Assembly (NCBI GenBank): GCA_019116245.1
Contig: DXCC01000008.1
Coordinates: 1 to 64,000, forward strand
Direction: 5' to 3'
Source of the DNA: Candidatus Tidjanibacter faecipullorum
GTDB lineage: Bacteria; Bacteroidota; Bacteroidia; Bacteroidales; Rikenellaceae
Length of the DNA: 64,000 nt
Part shown: piece after piece, positions 8,677 to 17,893 of the stretch
How the letters are laid out: the number at the start of each line of letters is the position of its first letter
How positions within the stretch are numbered: the stretch's first letter is position 1
Translations under genes and position numbers: made by a program
The notes under the pieces: model-generated
Databases searched by the model: none
Told to the model about the DNA's origin: nothing
What the model saw: only the letters and a program-made list of their open reading frames with translations

Positions 8677-9252
8677 ATGAAGAAGTTATTCGTTTCTTTG
8701 ATCGCCGTGTTTGCGATGGCGAACATCTCGATGGCTCAGGAAGCAGCAATCAAGTGGAATCCGCTCTATTTGGGTCTCGGCTCCGTCAATCTGGGTATGG
8801 AGTTCTCCGTTGCTCCGAAGTGGACGCTGGCATTCGAGGGTACCGCAACGATCTGGAACCCGTGGAAAAATAATGGCGACAACTCCATCTACGGTAACGG
8901 CTGGATGGGTACGTTCGAGGCTCGCTGGTACACCTGCGAGGCATTCAACGGTCACCACATCGGTCTCTACGGTACGGTAGGTCGTTATGGCCAGGCTTCC
9001 TCGACGATGGACTTTTTCAACACGCTGTGTCTGGGCGGTCTCGGCACGGCCGGTGCTACGAACCTGAAGGTAGCCATGCTGGGTCTCTCCTATGGTTACT
9101 ACCTCAAACTCAACCACGGTTGGGGTCTCGACTTCTACGTTGGTGGCGGTCTGCTCTACGGCATGTGGAACAACGCCAAGGGTGAGGAAGTAAAGAGCGG
9201 TATCAAGGGTTCGCTCTCGCGCCTGGGTGTCGTTCTCTCCTACAAGTTCTAA
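8677..9252 (+). CDS. DUF3575-type outer-membrane beta-barrel protein
   Basis: This is a 191-residue secreted protein with a clear signal peptide (MKKLFVSLIAVFAMANISMA, cleaved before QEAA). The rest is glycine- and aromatic-rich beta strands (WNPLYLGLGSVNLGMEF, WTLAFEGTATIW, LGLSYGYYLKL) ending in VVLSYKF, an outer-membrane barrel signature. It resembles the Bacteroidetes DUF3575 family, whose members are abundant outer-membrane proteins of unknown function. It is monocistronic, with a strong terminator directly after it and codon use suggesting good expression. Confidence 0.8.
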   Translation: MKKLFVSLIAVFAMANISMAQEAAIKWNPLYLGLGSVNLGMEFSVAPKWTLAFEGTATIWNPWKNNGDNSIYGNGWMGTFEARWYTCEAFNGHHIGLYGTVGRYGQASSTMDFFNTLCLGGLGTAGATNLKVAMLGLSYGYYLKLNHGWGLDFYVGGGLLYGMWNNAKGEEVKSGIKGSLSRLGVVLSYKF

Positions 9253-9272
9253 TTGTCAACCACCCGAATTAT

Positions 9273-9306
9273 AGGGCCGTCCGATTACCGGACGGCCCTT
9301 TTTTTG
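9273..9306 (+). terminator. Intrinsic terminator after the DUF3575 protein
   Basis: Perfect hairpin agggccgtcc-gattacc-ggacggccct followed by seven or more T residues. Confidence 0.92.
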
Positions 9307-9775
9307 TGCCCGGGGCGGATGGACGGATCCACTCCGGGTTGCGGAACGGTGGACGCGGGCGCGGCCGGGGCGGGGAAGAGGGTGTCCGGATGTGGCCCGG
9401 CGAGGCTGGATGGGGTGGATGGACAGGCTGCCCGGCTGGGCGGCGGAGAACGGCGGGGGTATGGTGGCGGCCTGCGGGTATGCGATGGAGGACAGGGGGG
9501 CGGTGGATGTCCTCGGGTGAAGACGGTTCCGGAGAGGATGGGGCAGAGGCGTGGCTGGCAGCATACAGCAGGAGCGGAAAGGAGAAAAACGGGGAAAAGG
9601 CCGGTGCGGTGCGTGCCTGTTGTGTGGATTTGTGGGGCAAGTCTGTGAAACTTGCGAAATATTTGCCTTTCCGGATACGGGGGATCGAAAATATTTTTAT
9701 ATTTGTTAGTACGATAACAGCACCATGCGTGCCGTTGGGTGAAATCATTGAATCTTATATATAAAAAGTGTCGTT
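9307..9775 (+). other. Intergenic region without a supportable gene
   Basis: This is a GC-rich stretch in which all open frames have compositions unlike the neighbouring proteins. Near its right end TATATTTG (9698-9705) is a plausible -7 element for the carboxylase gene that starts at 9776. Nothing else is recognisable. Confidence 0.6.
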
Positions 9776-11890
9776 ATGGGAAGGAATTTGAAGATCAGAG
9801 ACCTTACGTTGCGTGACGGACAGCAGTCCGCATTTGCAACCCGCATGAATCAGGGGCAGATCGATCGCGTGCTGCCGTACTACAAGGATGCCAAATTCTA
9901 TGCCATGGAGGTGTGGGGTGGCGCAGTGCCCGACTCGGTTATGCGCTATCTGGGTGAGAATCCCTGGGACCGCCTCGAGAAGATCAAGGCAGCCGTGGGC
10001 AATGTGTCCAAACTGACGGCACTCTCGCGTGGCCGCAACCTCTTCGGCTATGCGCCCTATACGGACGAGATCATTGACGGCTTCTGCCGCAATGCCATCG
10101 CATCGGGTCTGGACATCATGCGTATCTTCGATGCCCTGAACGACGTGGACAACGTGAAGTCGACGATCAAATATGTGAAACAGTATGGCGGCATTGCCGA
10201 CTGCGCCGTTTGCTATACGGTCGATCCGAAATATCCGCCGCTCAGCTTCATGGATCGTCTGAAGGGTAAGAAAAATCCCAAACCCGTCTTCACGGACGAG
10301 TATTTCGTGGACAAGGCCCGTCAGATGGTGGCACTCGGTGCCGACATGATTACCATCAAGGACATGAGCGGTCTGATTCCGCCTCACCGTGTCGCCACGC
10401 TGATCCGCAAGATGAAGGCAAACGGCATCAATGTGCCGATCGATTTCCACACCCACTGTACGCCCGGCTACGGCCTCGCTTCGGTGTTGGCCGCCATCGT
10501 GGCTGGTGCGGACATCGTCGATACGAACATCTGGAACTTTGCGGGTGGTCCCGCGGCACCGGCTGTCGAGTTGGTTTATGTCTTCTGCAAGAAGATGGGC
10601 ATCGACATGGGACTGGACTTCGAGGCGATCGGCAAGATCAACAAGGAGCTCTATACGATCCGTCAGGAGTTGAGCGAGTACGACGCCGTACACAAGTTCC
10701 CCAAACCCTTCGATCCGCTGCACGACACGCTGCCGGCCGAGATCGACGCCCAGTTTGACCGGGCCATCAAGGCGGCCGAGGCCGATGACGAGGAGACGCT
10801 CATCGATGCCTGCCACAAGATCGAGGCCCACTTCGGATTCCCGGCGCCGAACGAACTGGTGAAGAAGGCCGAAATTCCGGGCGGCATGTACACCAACATG
10901 GTGGCTCAGCTCAAACAGTTCAAGAGTGAAGACCTGCTCGAGAAGGCCATGGAGCTGATTCCCGAGGTGCGTCTGGCTGCCGGTCTGCCGCCGCTCGTGA
11001 CGCCGACCAGCCAGATCGTGGGTGCCCAGGCCGTGAACTGCGCCCTGGACATGAAGAAGGGAAAACCGAAATACACCACGGTGTCGAACCAGTTTGTCAG
11101 CCTGGTCAAGGGCGAGTACGGCCATACGCCGGTGCCCGTCGATCCCGAATTCCGTCTGAAGATAGCCGGTGTGCGTGAGGAGACCAATTACGATACCTCG
11201 AAGTACAAGATGCAGCCCAACCCCGTGCTGGAGGATTGCGGCGGTGTCAAACTGGCCGAGAATGAGAAGGAGGTGCTGCTGCTGGAGCTCTTCCCGATGG
11301 TGGCCAAGGAGTTCCTGACCAAGCAGAAAAAGGCACGCTGGGAGGCCAGCAAGCCCCAGGAGGCTCCGGCTGCCGAGGCCCCCAAGGCTGCCGAGAAAAA
11401 GGAGGAGGCCATTACGGGTGCCGTGATCGCTTCGCCGCTGCCCGGCCGCATCTGCAAGATCAACGTCAAGGAGGGCGATATGGTGACCAAGGGCCAGGAG
11501 GTAGCCGTGCTGGAGGCCATGAAGATGGAGAACAGCATCTCGGCCGAGACGGTCGGCCGCGTGAAACGCATTCTGGTCAAGGAGGGCGACAACGTCTCGG
11601 AGAATGCGCCGCTGATCGAGGTGGTCGGCGCCGATGCGGCAGCTGCTCCCGCTGCCCCCAAGGCTCCTGCCGCCCATACGAACAAGGTGGTGTCGCCGCT
11701 GCCCGGCCGCGTGATCGACGTACGCGTGAAGGTAGGCGACAAGGTGACTGCCAATGACGACGTGGTAGTGATCGAGGCCATGAAGATGGAAAACAGCATT
11801 CCGGCCGGTGTAGCCGGTACGGTGGCCCGCATCTGCGTCAATGTCGGCGACACGGTGGCTGAAAACGCCGTGCTGGTCGAGATCGAATAA
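9776..11890 (+). CDS. Biotin-dependent carboxylase/decarboxylase alpha subunit with two biotinyl domains
   Basis: The 704-residue protein starts with the carboxyltransferase (HMGL-like) domain (LTLRDGQQSAFATRM, residues 9-23; DFHTHC around 223) and continues with the conserved PYC/OADA domain (to about 540). It is of the oxaloacetate decarboxylase alpha / pyruvate carboxylase B type and would transfer carboxyl groups between oxaloacetate or pyruvate and biotin. A Pro/Ala/Lys linker leads to two consecutive biotinyl domains, each with EAMKMENS; the biotin lysines are K583 and K670. One such domain is usual. No sodium-pump beta/gamma subunits or biotin carboxylase lie beside it, so its partner is encoded elsewhere. 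Confidence 0.9.
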   Translation: MGRNLKIRDLTLRDGQQSAFATRMNQGQIDRVLPYYKDAKFYAMEVWGGAVPDSVMRYLGENPWDRLEKIKAAVGNVSKLTALSRGRNLFGYAPYTDEIIDGFCRNAIASGLDIMRIFDALNDVDNVKSTIKYVKQYGGIADCAVCYTVDPKYPPLSFMDRLKGKKNPKPVFTDEYFVDKARQMVALGADMITIKDMSGLIPPHRVATLIRKMKANGINVPIDFHTHCTPGYGLASVLAAIVAGADIVDTNIWNFAGGPAAPAVELVYVFCKKMGIDMGLDFEAIGKINKELYTIRQELSEYDAVHKFPKPFDPLHDTLPAEIDAQFDRAIKAAEADDEETLIDACHKIEAHFGFPAPNELVKKAEIPGGMYTNMVAQLKQFKSEDLLEKAMELIPEVRLAAGLPPLVTPTSQIVGAQAVNCALDMKKGKPKYTTVSNQFVSLVKGEYGHTPVPVDPEFRLKIAGVREETNYDTSKYKMQPNPVLEDCGGVKLAENEKEVLLLELFPMVAKEFLTKQKKARWEASKPQEAPAAEAPKAAEKKEEAITGAVIASPLPGRICKINVKEGDMVTKGQEVAVLEAMKMENSISAETVGRVKRILVKEGDNVSENAPLIEVVGADAAAAPAAPKAPAAHTNKVVSPLPGRVIDVRVKVGDKVTANDDVVVIEAMKMENSIPAGVAGTVARICVNVGDTVAENAVLVEIE

Positions 11891-11915
11891 CCGACCGGCC
11901 TGCGGAACGAAAGTG

Positions 11916-11957
11916 ACGGCGGGGCAGCACGATAGGTGTTGCCCCGCCGTTCGTTTC
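11916..11957 (+). terminator. Intrinsic terminator after the carboxylase
   Basis: Hairpin acggcggggca / tgccccgccgt with a weak T-rich tail (tcgtttcc), 25 nt past the stop codon. Confidence 0.7.
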
Positions 11958-12025
11958 CGGCAGTGCCAGCCCTGGACGGAGGCGGCTTTCGGCGGTCAAG
12001 TGTGCAGATTTTGACAAATAAAGCG

Positions 12026-12033
12026 TATATTTG
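12026..12033 (+). promoter_or_regulatory. -7 promoter element before the acyltransferase gene
   Basis: TATATTTG matches the consensus and lies 24 nt before the ATG at 12058. A TTTTG at 12009-12013 is closer than the usual 19-nt spacing. Confidence 0.45.
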
Positions 12034-12057
12034 TCTTTATTGTGAAGCCTAAACGTC

Positions 12058-13209
12058 ATGAATGAAATCGTGGATGCAGAAGAACGTCCGGATCTGCTGC
12101 CTTTCGAGGATGCGGCAGTGCCCGCGGCCATGAAGCGGCTGGTGGCTGATCCGCTGCTGGGCGACATGGCCCGTTTCGCTTTTCCGGAGATTCCCGTGGC
12201 CGACATCAAGGAGCAGCTGCTGCACGTAGCCAGTGCCGATGAGTTTCAGGAGGTGTTCGTGCGCCCCATGCTGGAGCGGATCTTGAAGAAGAGCTGTTCG
12301 TCGTTCACGATGGGCGGCCTGGAACACATCGACTTCTCCTGCGGTCACCTGTTCATGTCGGACCACCGCGACATCGTGCTGGACGGCTCGCTGCTGCAGC
12401 TGGCCCTGTTGCGGTGCGACCTGCCGACCTCGGAGATCACCTTCGGCAGCAACCTCATCAGTTCCCCCTTCGTGGAGGATTTCGGCAAGTGTAACAAGAT
12501 GTACAAGATCCTGCGGGGCGGTTCGGCCCGTGATCTGGTGCGCAACTCCCACATCCTGTCGGAACATATCCGGCGGGTGGTGCGCGACGGGCGCAGCATT
12601 TGGATCTCGCAGCGGGACGGCCGGACCAAGGACGGCAACGACCACACCGACCAGGGGCTGATCAAGATGCTGACTCTGTCGGGCGGCGAGGATGTGGCCG
12701 CTTCGCTGAGCGAACTGCACATCGTGCCCTTTGCCATTTCGTACGAGTATGAGAGCTGCGATGCGCTCAAGGCGCGCGAACTCTACATGCGGCGGCGGGG
12801 GGATTACCGGAAGGCGCCCGGCGAGGATCTGCGCAGTATCATTACGGGAGTCAAACAGTTCAAGGGAGCCATTCATCTGGAGATCTGTCCGCCCCTCCGT
12901 CCGGAGGAGATCCGTCAGCTGTCGGCCGGCGACGAGGGCAACGAGCTGCTGCGCGGCGTGGCCTCCCTGATCGACCGCCGCATTTATGAGGCTTACCGGC
13001 TCTTCCCGACCAACTACATTGCCTACGACCGGAAATTCGGCACCGCACGCTATGCGGGTGCGGAATATGCTCCGGAGCAATACCGTGCCTTCGGCGACTA
13101 CCTGGAACAGTGTACGGAGGGATTTGATGGAGATCGGGAGGAATTGTTTGGCATTCTGCTCGATATCTACGCGACGCCCGTGGAGAACAAACTCGCCGTG
13201 GAGGCGTGA
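12058..13209 (+). CDS. PlsC/GPAT-type acyltransferase
   Basis: This 383-residue enzyme is likely to acylate glycerol-phosphate or a related lipid precursor. The catalytic box appears as FMSDHRDIVLD (around residue 102), a histidine-acid motif of the acyltransferase superfamily, with a phosphate-binding segment IWISQRDGRTKDG (around 181) and a downstream IVPFAISYEYESCD block typical of glycerophosphate acyltransferases. Bacteroidetes commonly carry this large cytoplasmic-face PlsB/PlsC-like protein in addition to PlsC. It is monocistronic, between a terminator and tRNA-Val. Substrate assignment is by family only. Confidence 0.75.
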   Translation: MNEIVDAEERPDLLPFEDAAVPAAMKRLVADPLLGDMARFAFPEIPVADIKEQLLHVASADEFQEVFVRPMLERILKKSCSSFTMGGLEHIDFSCGHLFMSDHRDIVLDGSLLQLALLRCDLPTSEITFGSNLISSPFVEDFGKCNKMYKILRGGSARDLVRNSHILSEHIRRVVRDGRSIWISQRDGRTKDGNDHTDQGLIKMLTLSGGEDVAASLSELHIVPFAISYEYESCDALKARELYMRRRGDYRKAPGEDLRSIITGVKQFKGAIHLEICPPLRPEEIRQLSAGDEGNELLRGVASLIDRRIYEAYRLFPTNYIAYDRKFGTARYAGAEYAPEQYRAFGDYLEQCTEGFDGDREELFGILLDIYATPVENKLAVEA

Positions 13210-13300
13210 CGGCATTCCGCATTCCGGCGGGAGGAATGCGGGCGGAAGAGGGACGCTGTTGCCTTTGCCGCAGGGAAAAACGAAAAAAGCGGCCGATATT

Positions 13301-13331
13301 TTTGGAGGGAATAAAAAAGTCGCTATATTTG
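13301..13331 (+). promoter_or_regulatory. Promoter of tRNA-Val
   Basis: TTTG (13301-13304), a 19-nt spacer and TATATTTG (13324-13331) form a complete Bacteroidetes promoter, 33 nt before the tRNA. Confidence 0.8.
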
Positions 13332-13364
13332 CATCCGCAAACGAGAGATTACTCGTCGATGCTC

Positions 13365-13439
13365 GGGAGTATAGCTCAGCTGGTTCAGAGCATCTGCCTT
13401 ACAAGCAGAGGGTCCGGGGTTCGAATCCCTGTGCTCCCA
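13365..13439 (+). tRNA. tRNA-Val (anticodon TAC)
   Basis: 75-nt cloverleaf: acceptor gggagta/tgctccc, anticodon stem-loop tctgc-cttacaa-gcaga (TAC), T arm cgggg-ttcgaat-ccctg. CCA is not encoded. Confidence 0.94.
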
Positions 13440-13445
13440 CAATCG

Positions 13446-13481
13446 AAAGGGAAAGTACGATCAAAGTGCTTTCCCTTTTTT
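13446..13481 (+). terminator. Intrinsic terminator of tRNA-Val
   Basis: Hairpin aaagggaaag / ctttcccttt followed by a T run directly after the tRNA. Confidence 0.88.
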
Positions 13482-13532
13482 ATTTGCGTGTGGCAAAGAG
13501 CTTGCGGGCAAGGGGATTTCCTGCAATCGTCG

Positions 13533-13540
13533 TATCTTTG
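13533..13540 (+). promoter_or_regulatory. -7 promoter element of ispE
   Basis: TATCTTTG fits TAnnTTTG and lies 21 nt before the ispE start, leaving a short leader. Confidence 0.5.
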
Positions 13541-13561
13541 TCGGGTAGATTGTGAACGGCT

Positions 13562-14374
13562 ATGATTGAATTTCCGCATTGCAAGGTAAATATCGGGCTG
13601 GATATTGTGGCCCGGCGGGCCGATGGGTACCACGACATCGATACGGTCATGGTGCCGGTGCACGGCCTGTGCGACAGTCTGGAGATCGTACCGGCCCCCG
13701 ACGGGCAGGGTACCATGACCTTCTCCGGGTTGGTGGTGGATTGTCCGCCGGAAAAGAATATCGTTTTCAAGGCGTGGCGGCTGATGCACGACGCCTGCGC
13801 CATCCCGCCTGTGCGCATGCATCTGCACAAGACGGTACCTTTCGGAGCCGGCTTGGGCGGCGGTTCGTCGGACGGCGCCTTTGCCCTGCGCATGCTCGAC
13901 CGGCTCTTTGAAACGCATCTGTCGGACCGGCAGCTCGAGGCGCTGGCGGCTCAACTGGGTAGCGATGTGCCGTTCTTCCTTTACGACAGGCCGTTGCGTT
14001 GTACGGGCCGGGGGGAGATCATGACCCCTGTTGAGGTACCCCTGCAGGGGCTGTGGATCGTGATCGTCAAGCCGCCCGTGAACATCTCCACGGCCGAAGC
14101 CTATGCGCAGGTCAGACCGGCCCGGACGGAGATTGAACTGCCCGTCCGGTTGGCCGAACCGATGGAGCGGTGGCGGACGACCGTGGTCAATGATTTTGAA
14201 CGGTCACTGGCCGACCGCTTTCCGCAGCTGGCCGAACTGAAGGCTTCCCTGTATGCGGCGGGAGCCCGTTATGCCTCGCTGTCGGGTTCCGGATCGGCAC
14301 TGTTCGGTATCTTTGACGGGGAGCCCCGTTATGAGGCGGAAGCCGACTGCACGGTGTGGTGCGGCCGCCTGTGA
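13562..14374 (+). CDS. ispE: 4-diphosphocytidyl-2-C-methyl-D-erythritol kinase
   Basis: IspE is the GHMP-family kinase that phosphorylates CDP-methylerythritol in the MEP isoprenoid pathway. The 270 residues show the substrate-binding N-terminus (CKVNIGLDIVARRADGYH), the ATP-binding glycine loop PFGAGLGGGSSDGA (about residues 97-110) and the C-terminal GHMP motif LSGSGSALFG. Length is slightly short but complete. It stands alone between tRNA-Val and the export genes, with its own promoter. Confidence 0.94.
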   Translation: MIEFPHCKVNIGLDIVARRADGYHDIDTVMVPVHGLCDSLEIVPAPDGQGTMTFSGLVVDCPPEKNIVFKAWRLMHDACAIPPVRMHLHKTVPFGAGLGGGSSDGAFALRMLDRLFETHLSDRQLEALAAQLGSDVPFFLYDRPLRCTGRGEIMTPVEVPLQGLWIVIVKPPVNISTAEAYAQVRPARTEIELPVRLAEPMERWRTTVVNDFERSLADRFPQLAELKASLYAAGARYASLSGSGSALFGIFDGEPRYEAEADCTVWCGRL

Positions 14375-14469
14375 ACGGTGCGCGAGGAAAGGCATCGTAC
14401 GGTCGGACGGAAAAGTTTTTCGAAAGGGCAAAATCGCGCCCGATCGGTACGTTTATTCCGCCGTTTCGG

Positions 14470-14499
14470 TTGGCCGTGACCGGATTTGCCTTATATTTG
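14470..14499 (+). promoter_or_regulatory. Promoter of the polysaccharide export operon
   Basis: TTG (14470-14472), a 19-nt spacer and TATATTTG (14492-14499) precede the wza-like gene by about 28 nt. Confidence 0.65.
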
Positions 14500-14526
14500 T
14501 AACCTAAAATCTGTAAATCTGTGCTC

Positions 14527-15330
14527 ATGGTTGTACAACGTGCCTTGATACTGATTGCTTCGGCCCTGCTGCTGATCTCCTGCGGCTCGGCAAAGAATAT
14601 CGCCTACCTGCAGGATGCCGCATCGGGCGAGATGGCCGATATCAATACCTATACGAACATCATCAAACCGGGCGACCTGCTCTCGATCGTGGTCTCCTCG
14701 TCGCGTCCCGAACTGGCCGTGCCGTTCAACCTCTACAGCGTCCGGCAGCAGATGTCCACGACGGCTACGCAGCAGGCTACGCAGCGTCAGGAGCTGGAGG
14801 GCTATACGGTCAATACGGAGGGCGATATCGATTTCCCGACCCTGGGGCAGTTGCATGTGGCCGGAATGACCCGCAACGAACTGGCCGAGATGCTGAAAGG
14901 CATGCTGATGCAGTACATGCCCGATCCGATCGTGACGATCAACTTTCTGAACTTCAATATTACCGTGATCGGCGAGGTGGCCCGTCCTGGCAACTTCAAG
15001 ATCACCGGTGACCGGGTTTCCCTGCTGGAAGCGTTGGGTATGGCCGGGGACATGACCGAGTTCGGCGACCGCGAGAACGTGATGGTGATCCGCGAGAATG
15101 CGGGTGTACGCGAGGTGGCCCGTCTGAATATCAAGTCCAAAAAGATCTTCGACTCGCCTTACTATTACCTTCAGCAGAACGATGTGGTGGTGGTCGATCC
15201 GATCGATGCCCGTGCCCGCGAGACATCGGCCTTCCAGATGAACTTCCCGACGATCGTATCGCTCGGTTCGTTTGCCAGTTCGCTGGCGATGCTGATCTAT
15301 TATATCACGATTGTCAGCGGACGCTATTGA
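14527..15330 (+). CDS. Wza/BexD-type polysaccharide export lipoprotein
   Basis: This outer-membrane polysaccharide export protein would form the exit channel for capsule or exopolysaccharide. The N-terminus is a lipoprotein signal ending in LLLISC. It is followed by the Poly_export domain (NIIKPGDLLSIVVSSS; DGI/V-type segment GDIDFPTLGQLHVAGMTRNE) and SLBB-type domains (ITVIGEVARPGNFKI, LLEALGMAGDMT), with a C-terminal hydrophobic segment. The ATG at 14527 is preferred, though GTG at 14521 is in frame. It is followed after 30 nt by the wzc-like gene. No glycosyltransferases are adjacent. Confidence 0.9.
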   Translation: MVVQRALILIASALLLISCGSAKNIAYLQDAASGEMADINTYTNIIKPGDLLSIVVSSSRPELAVPFNLYSVRQQMSTTATQQATQRQELEGYTVNTEGDIDFPTLGQLHVAGMTRNELAEMLKGMLMQYMPDPIVTINFLNFNITVIGEVARPGNFKITGDRVSLLEALGMAGDMTEFGDRENVMVIRENAGVREVARLNIKSKKIFDSPYYYLQQNDVVVVDPIDARARETSAFQMNFPTIVSLGSFASSLAMLIYYITIVSGRY

Positions 15331-15360
15331 CAACTTTCTCCTTGAGCAAAAGCATATAAA

Positions 15361-17829
15361 ATGGCAGAGAATATAGAGAACAACAACCAGCCGGCCGACA
15401 AGAAGGAGGCGCCGATTACGATTCGGGATATTGTCGATTTCGTATTGTTCAACTGGTATTGGTTTGCCCTGTCGATCATCGTATTTATCGGTTTGGGTGT
15501 GGCCTATGCCTTGTCCCGGCAACCGGTGTATCGGTCGTCGGCCATGATTCTGGTTGACGAGAAATACAACCGCTCATCCAATAGTGATATTACGACCGGG
15601 TTCATGCCCGGTTCGACGATGTTTCGTCCCAACAGCGGCGTGGAGGATGAACTGTTGATCATGGGGTCCCGGACCATCATGGAACAGGTCGTGCAGGATT
15701 TGGATGCCAATATCTGGTATAGCAGCAAGGGACGTTTCCGTGCGGAACCGATTTATGCGCCGGATGCTCCTGTACGGCTTTTTGCCGATACGATCCGGAT
15801 GCCGTATGCGGTGCGAATTCAGCAGATCGATGGGGATCGTTTTACGGCGGCCCTAGAGTATCGTTTGCCGGGAGCGCGTCGCAAATCGGTTCGTATGATT
15901 GAGGCGACCTTCGGAGAAACGATCCGGGATACGACGGTTGGTGTATTCCGCATCCTCCAACAGCATATGACCGTTGAACCGCAAGGCAAAGGAGAGATTG
16001 TGACCGTTGCCGTGGCGCCGGTACGTAATGTGGCTGAGAATTATGCCAGACGGTTGAATGTTGCCCAGGCGCAGAAGATGTCTGATGTTGTCAATGTATC
16101 GTTCAACTCCAATCTGCCGCAACAGGCCGCCGAGGTGGTCAATCGCCTGATTGCCGTCTATAATCAGGATGCCATGGAGACCAAGCGGGAGACGGCCCGG
16201 GCTACCCTTAACTTCATCGATGAGCGGTTGCAGTCCGTAGCCGTCGAGCTGGGTGATGTCGATGCGGCCATCGAGCGGTTCAAAAGCCAGAACTCGGCCG
16301 TCGATATTACCTACGAGGCTGGACTTTCGTTGCAGACGGTGCGGGACTATGAGAATCAGTTGCTGGCTACCGAGATTCAGATCGAAATGCTGAATGCCAT
16401 TGCCGAGATCCTGGAGTCGGATTCCGTCGGGATCCTGCCGGTCAATATCGGTATTCAGGATCAGGCGCTTTCGAGTGCGATCGACCAGTATAATGAGTTG
16501 ATTATCGAGAAGATGCGTCTGGGACCCAATATCTCGGACAACAACCCGATCATCAAGGATATCAATACGCAGATCAGTTCGATGCAGAGTGCCTTGAAGG
16601 AATCGTTCAATGCGCTGCGGATCCAGCAGGAGTCGCTCCAGAAGCAGTTGTCGCGTATTACACAGAAGGTGCATACCATTCCTTCGCTGGAACGGGAGAC
16701 CGTCTCCATCGAGCGCGATCAGGAGGTCAAGGCTACGCTCTACGCCTTTCTGTTGAACAAGCGGGAGGAGACGGCGCTGTCGTTGGTCGCTACGACGCCG
16801 GTAGCACAGGTAATTGATGCGGCGATTGTCGATCCTCTGCCTGTGGCTCCTCGCCGTTCGTTGATCGTGTTGATCTTCATGATTATCGGTGCTTTGTTGC
16901 CGGCTGTCATTATCTATCTGATCGAGCAGATGCGGACCAAGGTCAGCAGTGTCGGTGAGGTGGAAAAGACCCTGCAGGTGCCGATTATCGGCGCTATTCC
17001 GTCCAAAACGTCGGGCATGCACGACGACAAGATCGTGGCGCCCAACAGCCGCGATGTCATCACGGAGGCATTCCGTATGGTGCGGACGAATCTGGACTTT
17101 ACCATGCCGCAGGGAGGCAAGGTGATCATGGTAACCTCGTCGCTGCCGGGTGAGGGTAAGAGTTTCGTGTCAATCAACCTCTCGCTGACATTGGGTATTG
17201 CCGGCAAACGGGTGCTGCTGGTGGATCTGGACCTGCGCAAGGCTTCGCTTTCCGAACGTATCAGCGGAAGAAGGCAGACCCGCGGTCTGGTCAATTATCT
17301 GGTCAAACGGGAGGAGGATCTCGACAAACTGATCAGTCACAATGCCATGCAGAACGTGGATGTGCTCTATGTGGGCGTAATTCCTCCCAACCCGGCCGAG
17401 TTGCTGATGTCCGACAACATGGCGGCTACCTTCGAAGAGTTGCGCCGTATGTACGACTATGTGGTGGTGGATACGCCGCCGGTGGGACTGATTACGGATA
17501 CCATGCTGATCAACCGGGTGGCCGATCTGACGGTATTCTCGGTGCGCGTGGGCCATACGCTGAAGCGCAACCTGCTTGGCATCAATGCGATGAACGAGCG
17601 GAAGGTGCTGCATAATCTCAATGTAATCATTACCGATATCGGCGCGGCACGCAGCTATACCCGCGAATCGACAACCTATGGCTACGGTTATGGCTATGGC
17701 TACGGATATGGCTATGGCTACGGATATGGTTATGGGTATGGTTATGGGCAGGACAAGAAGATGTCGTTGCGTACCCGGATCAAGATCTTCCGCAAGAAGC
17801 TGAAAAAGCGGAGAGAAAAGCGCTATTGA
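15361..17829 (+). CDS. Wzc-type chain-length regulator / tyrosine autokinase
   Basis: This 822-residue inner-membrane protein would control polymer length and export together with the Wza-like partner. It has a Wzz domain flanked by membrane segments (about 30-55 and 500-520), a long coiled-coil periplasmic region, and a cytoplasmic BY-kinase domain. The kinase has Walker A SLPGEGKSFVSIN (K600), Walker A' LLVDLDLRKAS (about 620) and Walker B VVVDTPPVG. The C-terminal tail contains twelve consecutive Tyr-Gly dipeptides followed by a strongly basic end. Clustered C-terminal tyrosines are the autophosphorylation sites of this family, but so regular a run is unusual. Confidence 0.93.
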   Translation: MAENIENNNQPADKKEAPITIRDIVDFVLFNWYWFALSIIVFIGLGVAYALSRQPVYRSSAMILVDEKYNRSSNSDITTGFMPGSTMFRPNSGVEDELLIMGSRTIMEQVVQDLDANIWYSSKGRFRAEPIYAPDAPVRLFADTIRMPYAVRIQQIDGDRFTAALEYRLPGARRKSVRMIEATFGETIRDTTVGVFRILQQHMTVEPQGKGEIVTVAVAPVRNVAENYARRLNVAQAQKMSDVVNVSFNSNLPQQAAEVVNRLIAVYNQDAMETKRETARATLNFIDERLQSVAVELGDVDAAIERFKSQNSAVDITYEAGLSLQTVRDYENQLLATEIQIEMLNAIAEILESDSVGILPVNIGIQDQALSSAIDQYNELIIEKMRLGPNISDNNPIIKDINTQISSMQSALKESFNALRIQQESLQKQLSRITQKVHTIPSLERETVSIERDQEVKATLYAFLLNKREETALSLVATTPVAQVIDAAIVDPLPVAPRRSLIVLIFMIIGALLPAVIIYLIEQMRTKVSSVGEVEKTLQVPIIGAIPSKTSGMHDDKIVAPNSRDVITEAFRMVRTNLDFTMPQGGKVIMVTSSLPGEGKSFVSINLSLTLGIAGKRVLLVDLDLRKASLSERISGRRQTRGLVNYLVKREEDLDKLISHNAMQNVDVLYVGVIPPNPAELLMSDNMAATFEELRRMYDYVVVDTPPVGLITDTMLINRVADLTVFSVRVGHTLKRNLLGINAMNERKVLHNLNVIITDIGAARSYTRESTTYGYGYGYGYGYGYGYGYGYGYGYGQDKKMSLRTRIKIFRKKLKKRREKRY
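17681..17752 (+). repeat. Twelve-fold Tyr-Gly codon repeat in the wzc tail
   Basis: Twelve consecutive tay-ggn codon pairs encode the (YG)12 tail. Synonymous positions vary, so it is not a perfect hexamer array, but repeated blocks such as ggctatggctacggatat make copy-number change by slippage or recombination possible without loss of frame. Confidence 0.9.
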
Positions 17830-17854
17830 TCCGTCAGCAAGCCGTTATTTATGA

Positions 17855-17893
17855 ACCATCCTTGTCCCGACTGGGACAAGGATGGTGTTTTTT
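17855..17893 (+). terminator. Intrinsic terminator after wzc
   Basis: Perfect 14-bp stem accatccttgtccc / gggacaaggatggt followed by gtttttt. The minus-strand arsG-like reading frame ends at this structure. Confidence 0.93.

Noticed and set aside
9306..9764. Open frames in the GC-rich gap before the carboxylase
   Set aside because: Overlapping frames on both strands with Arg/Gly/Pro-biased composition and no conserved features.
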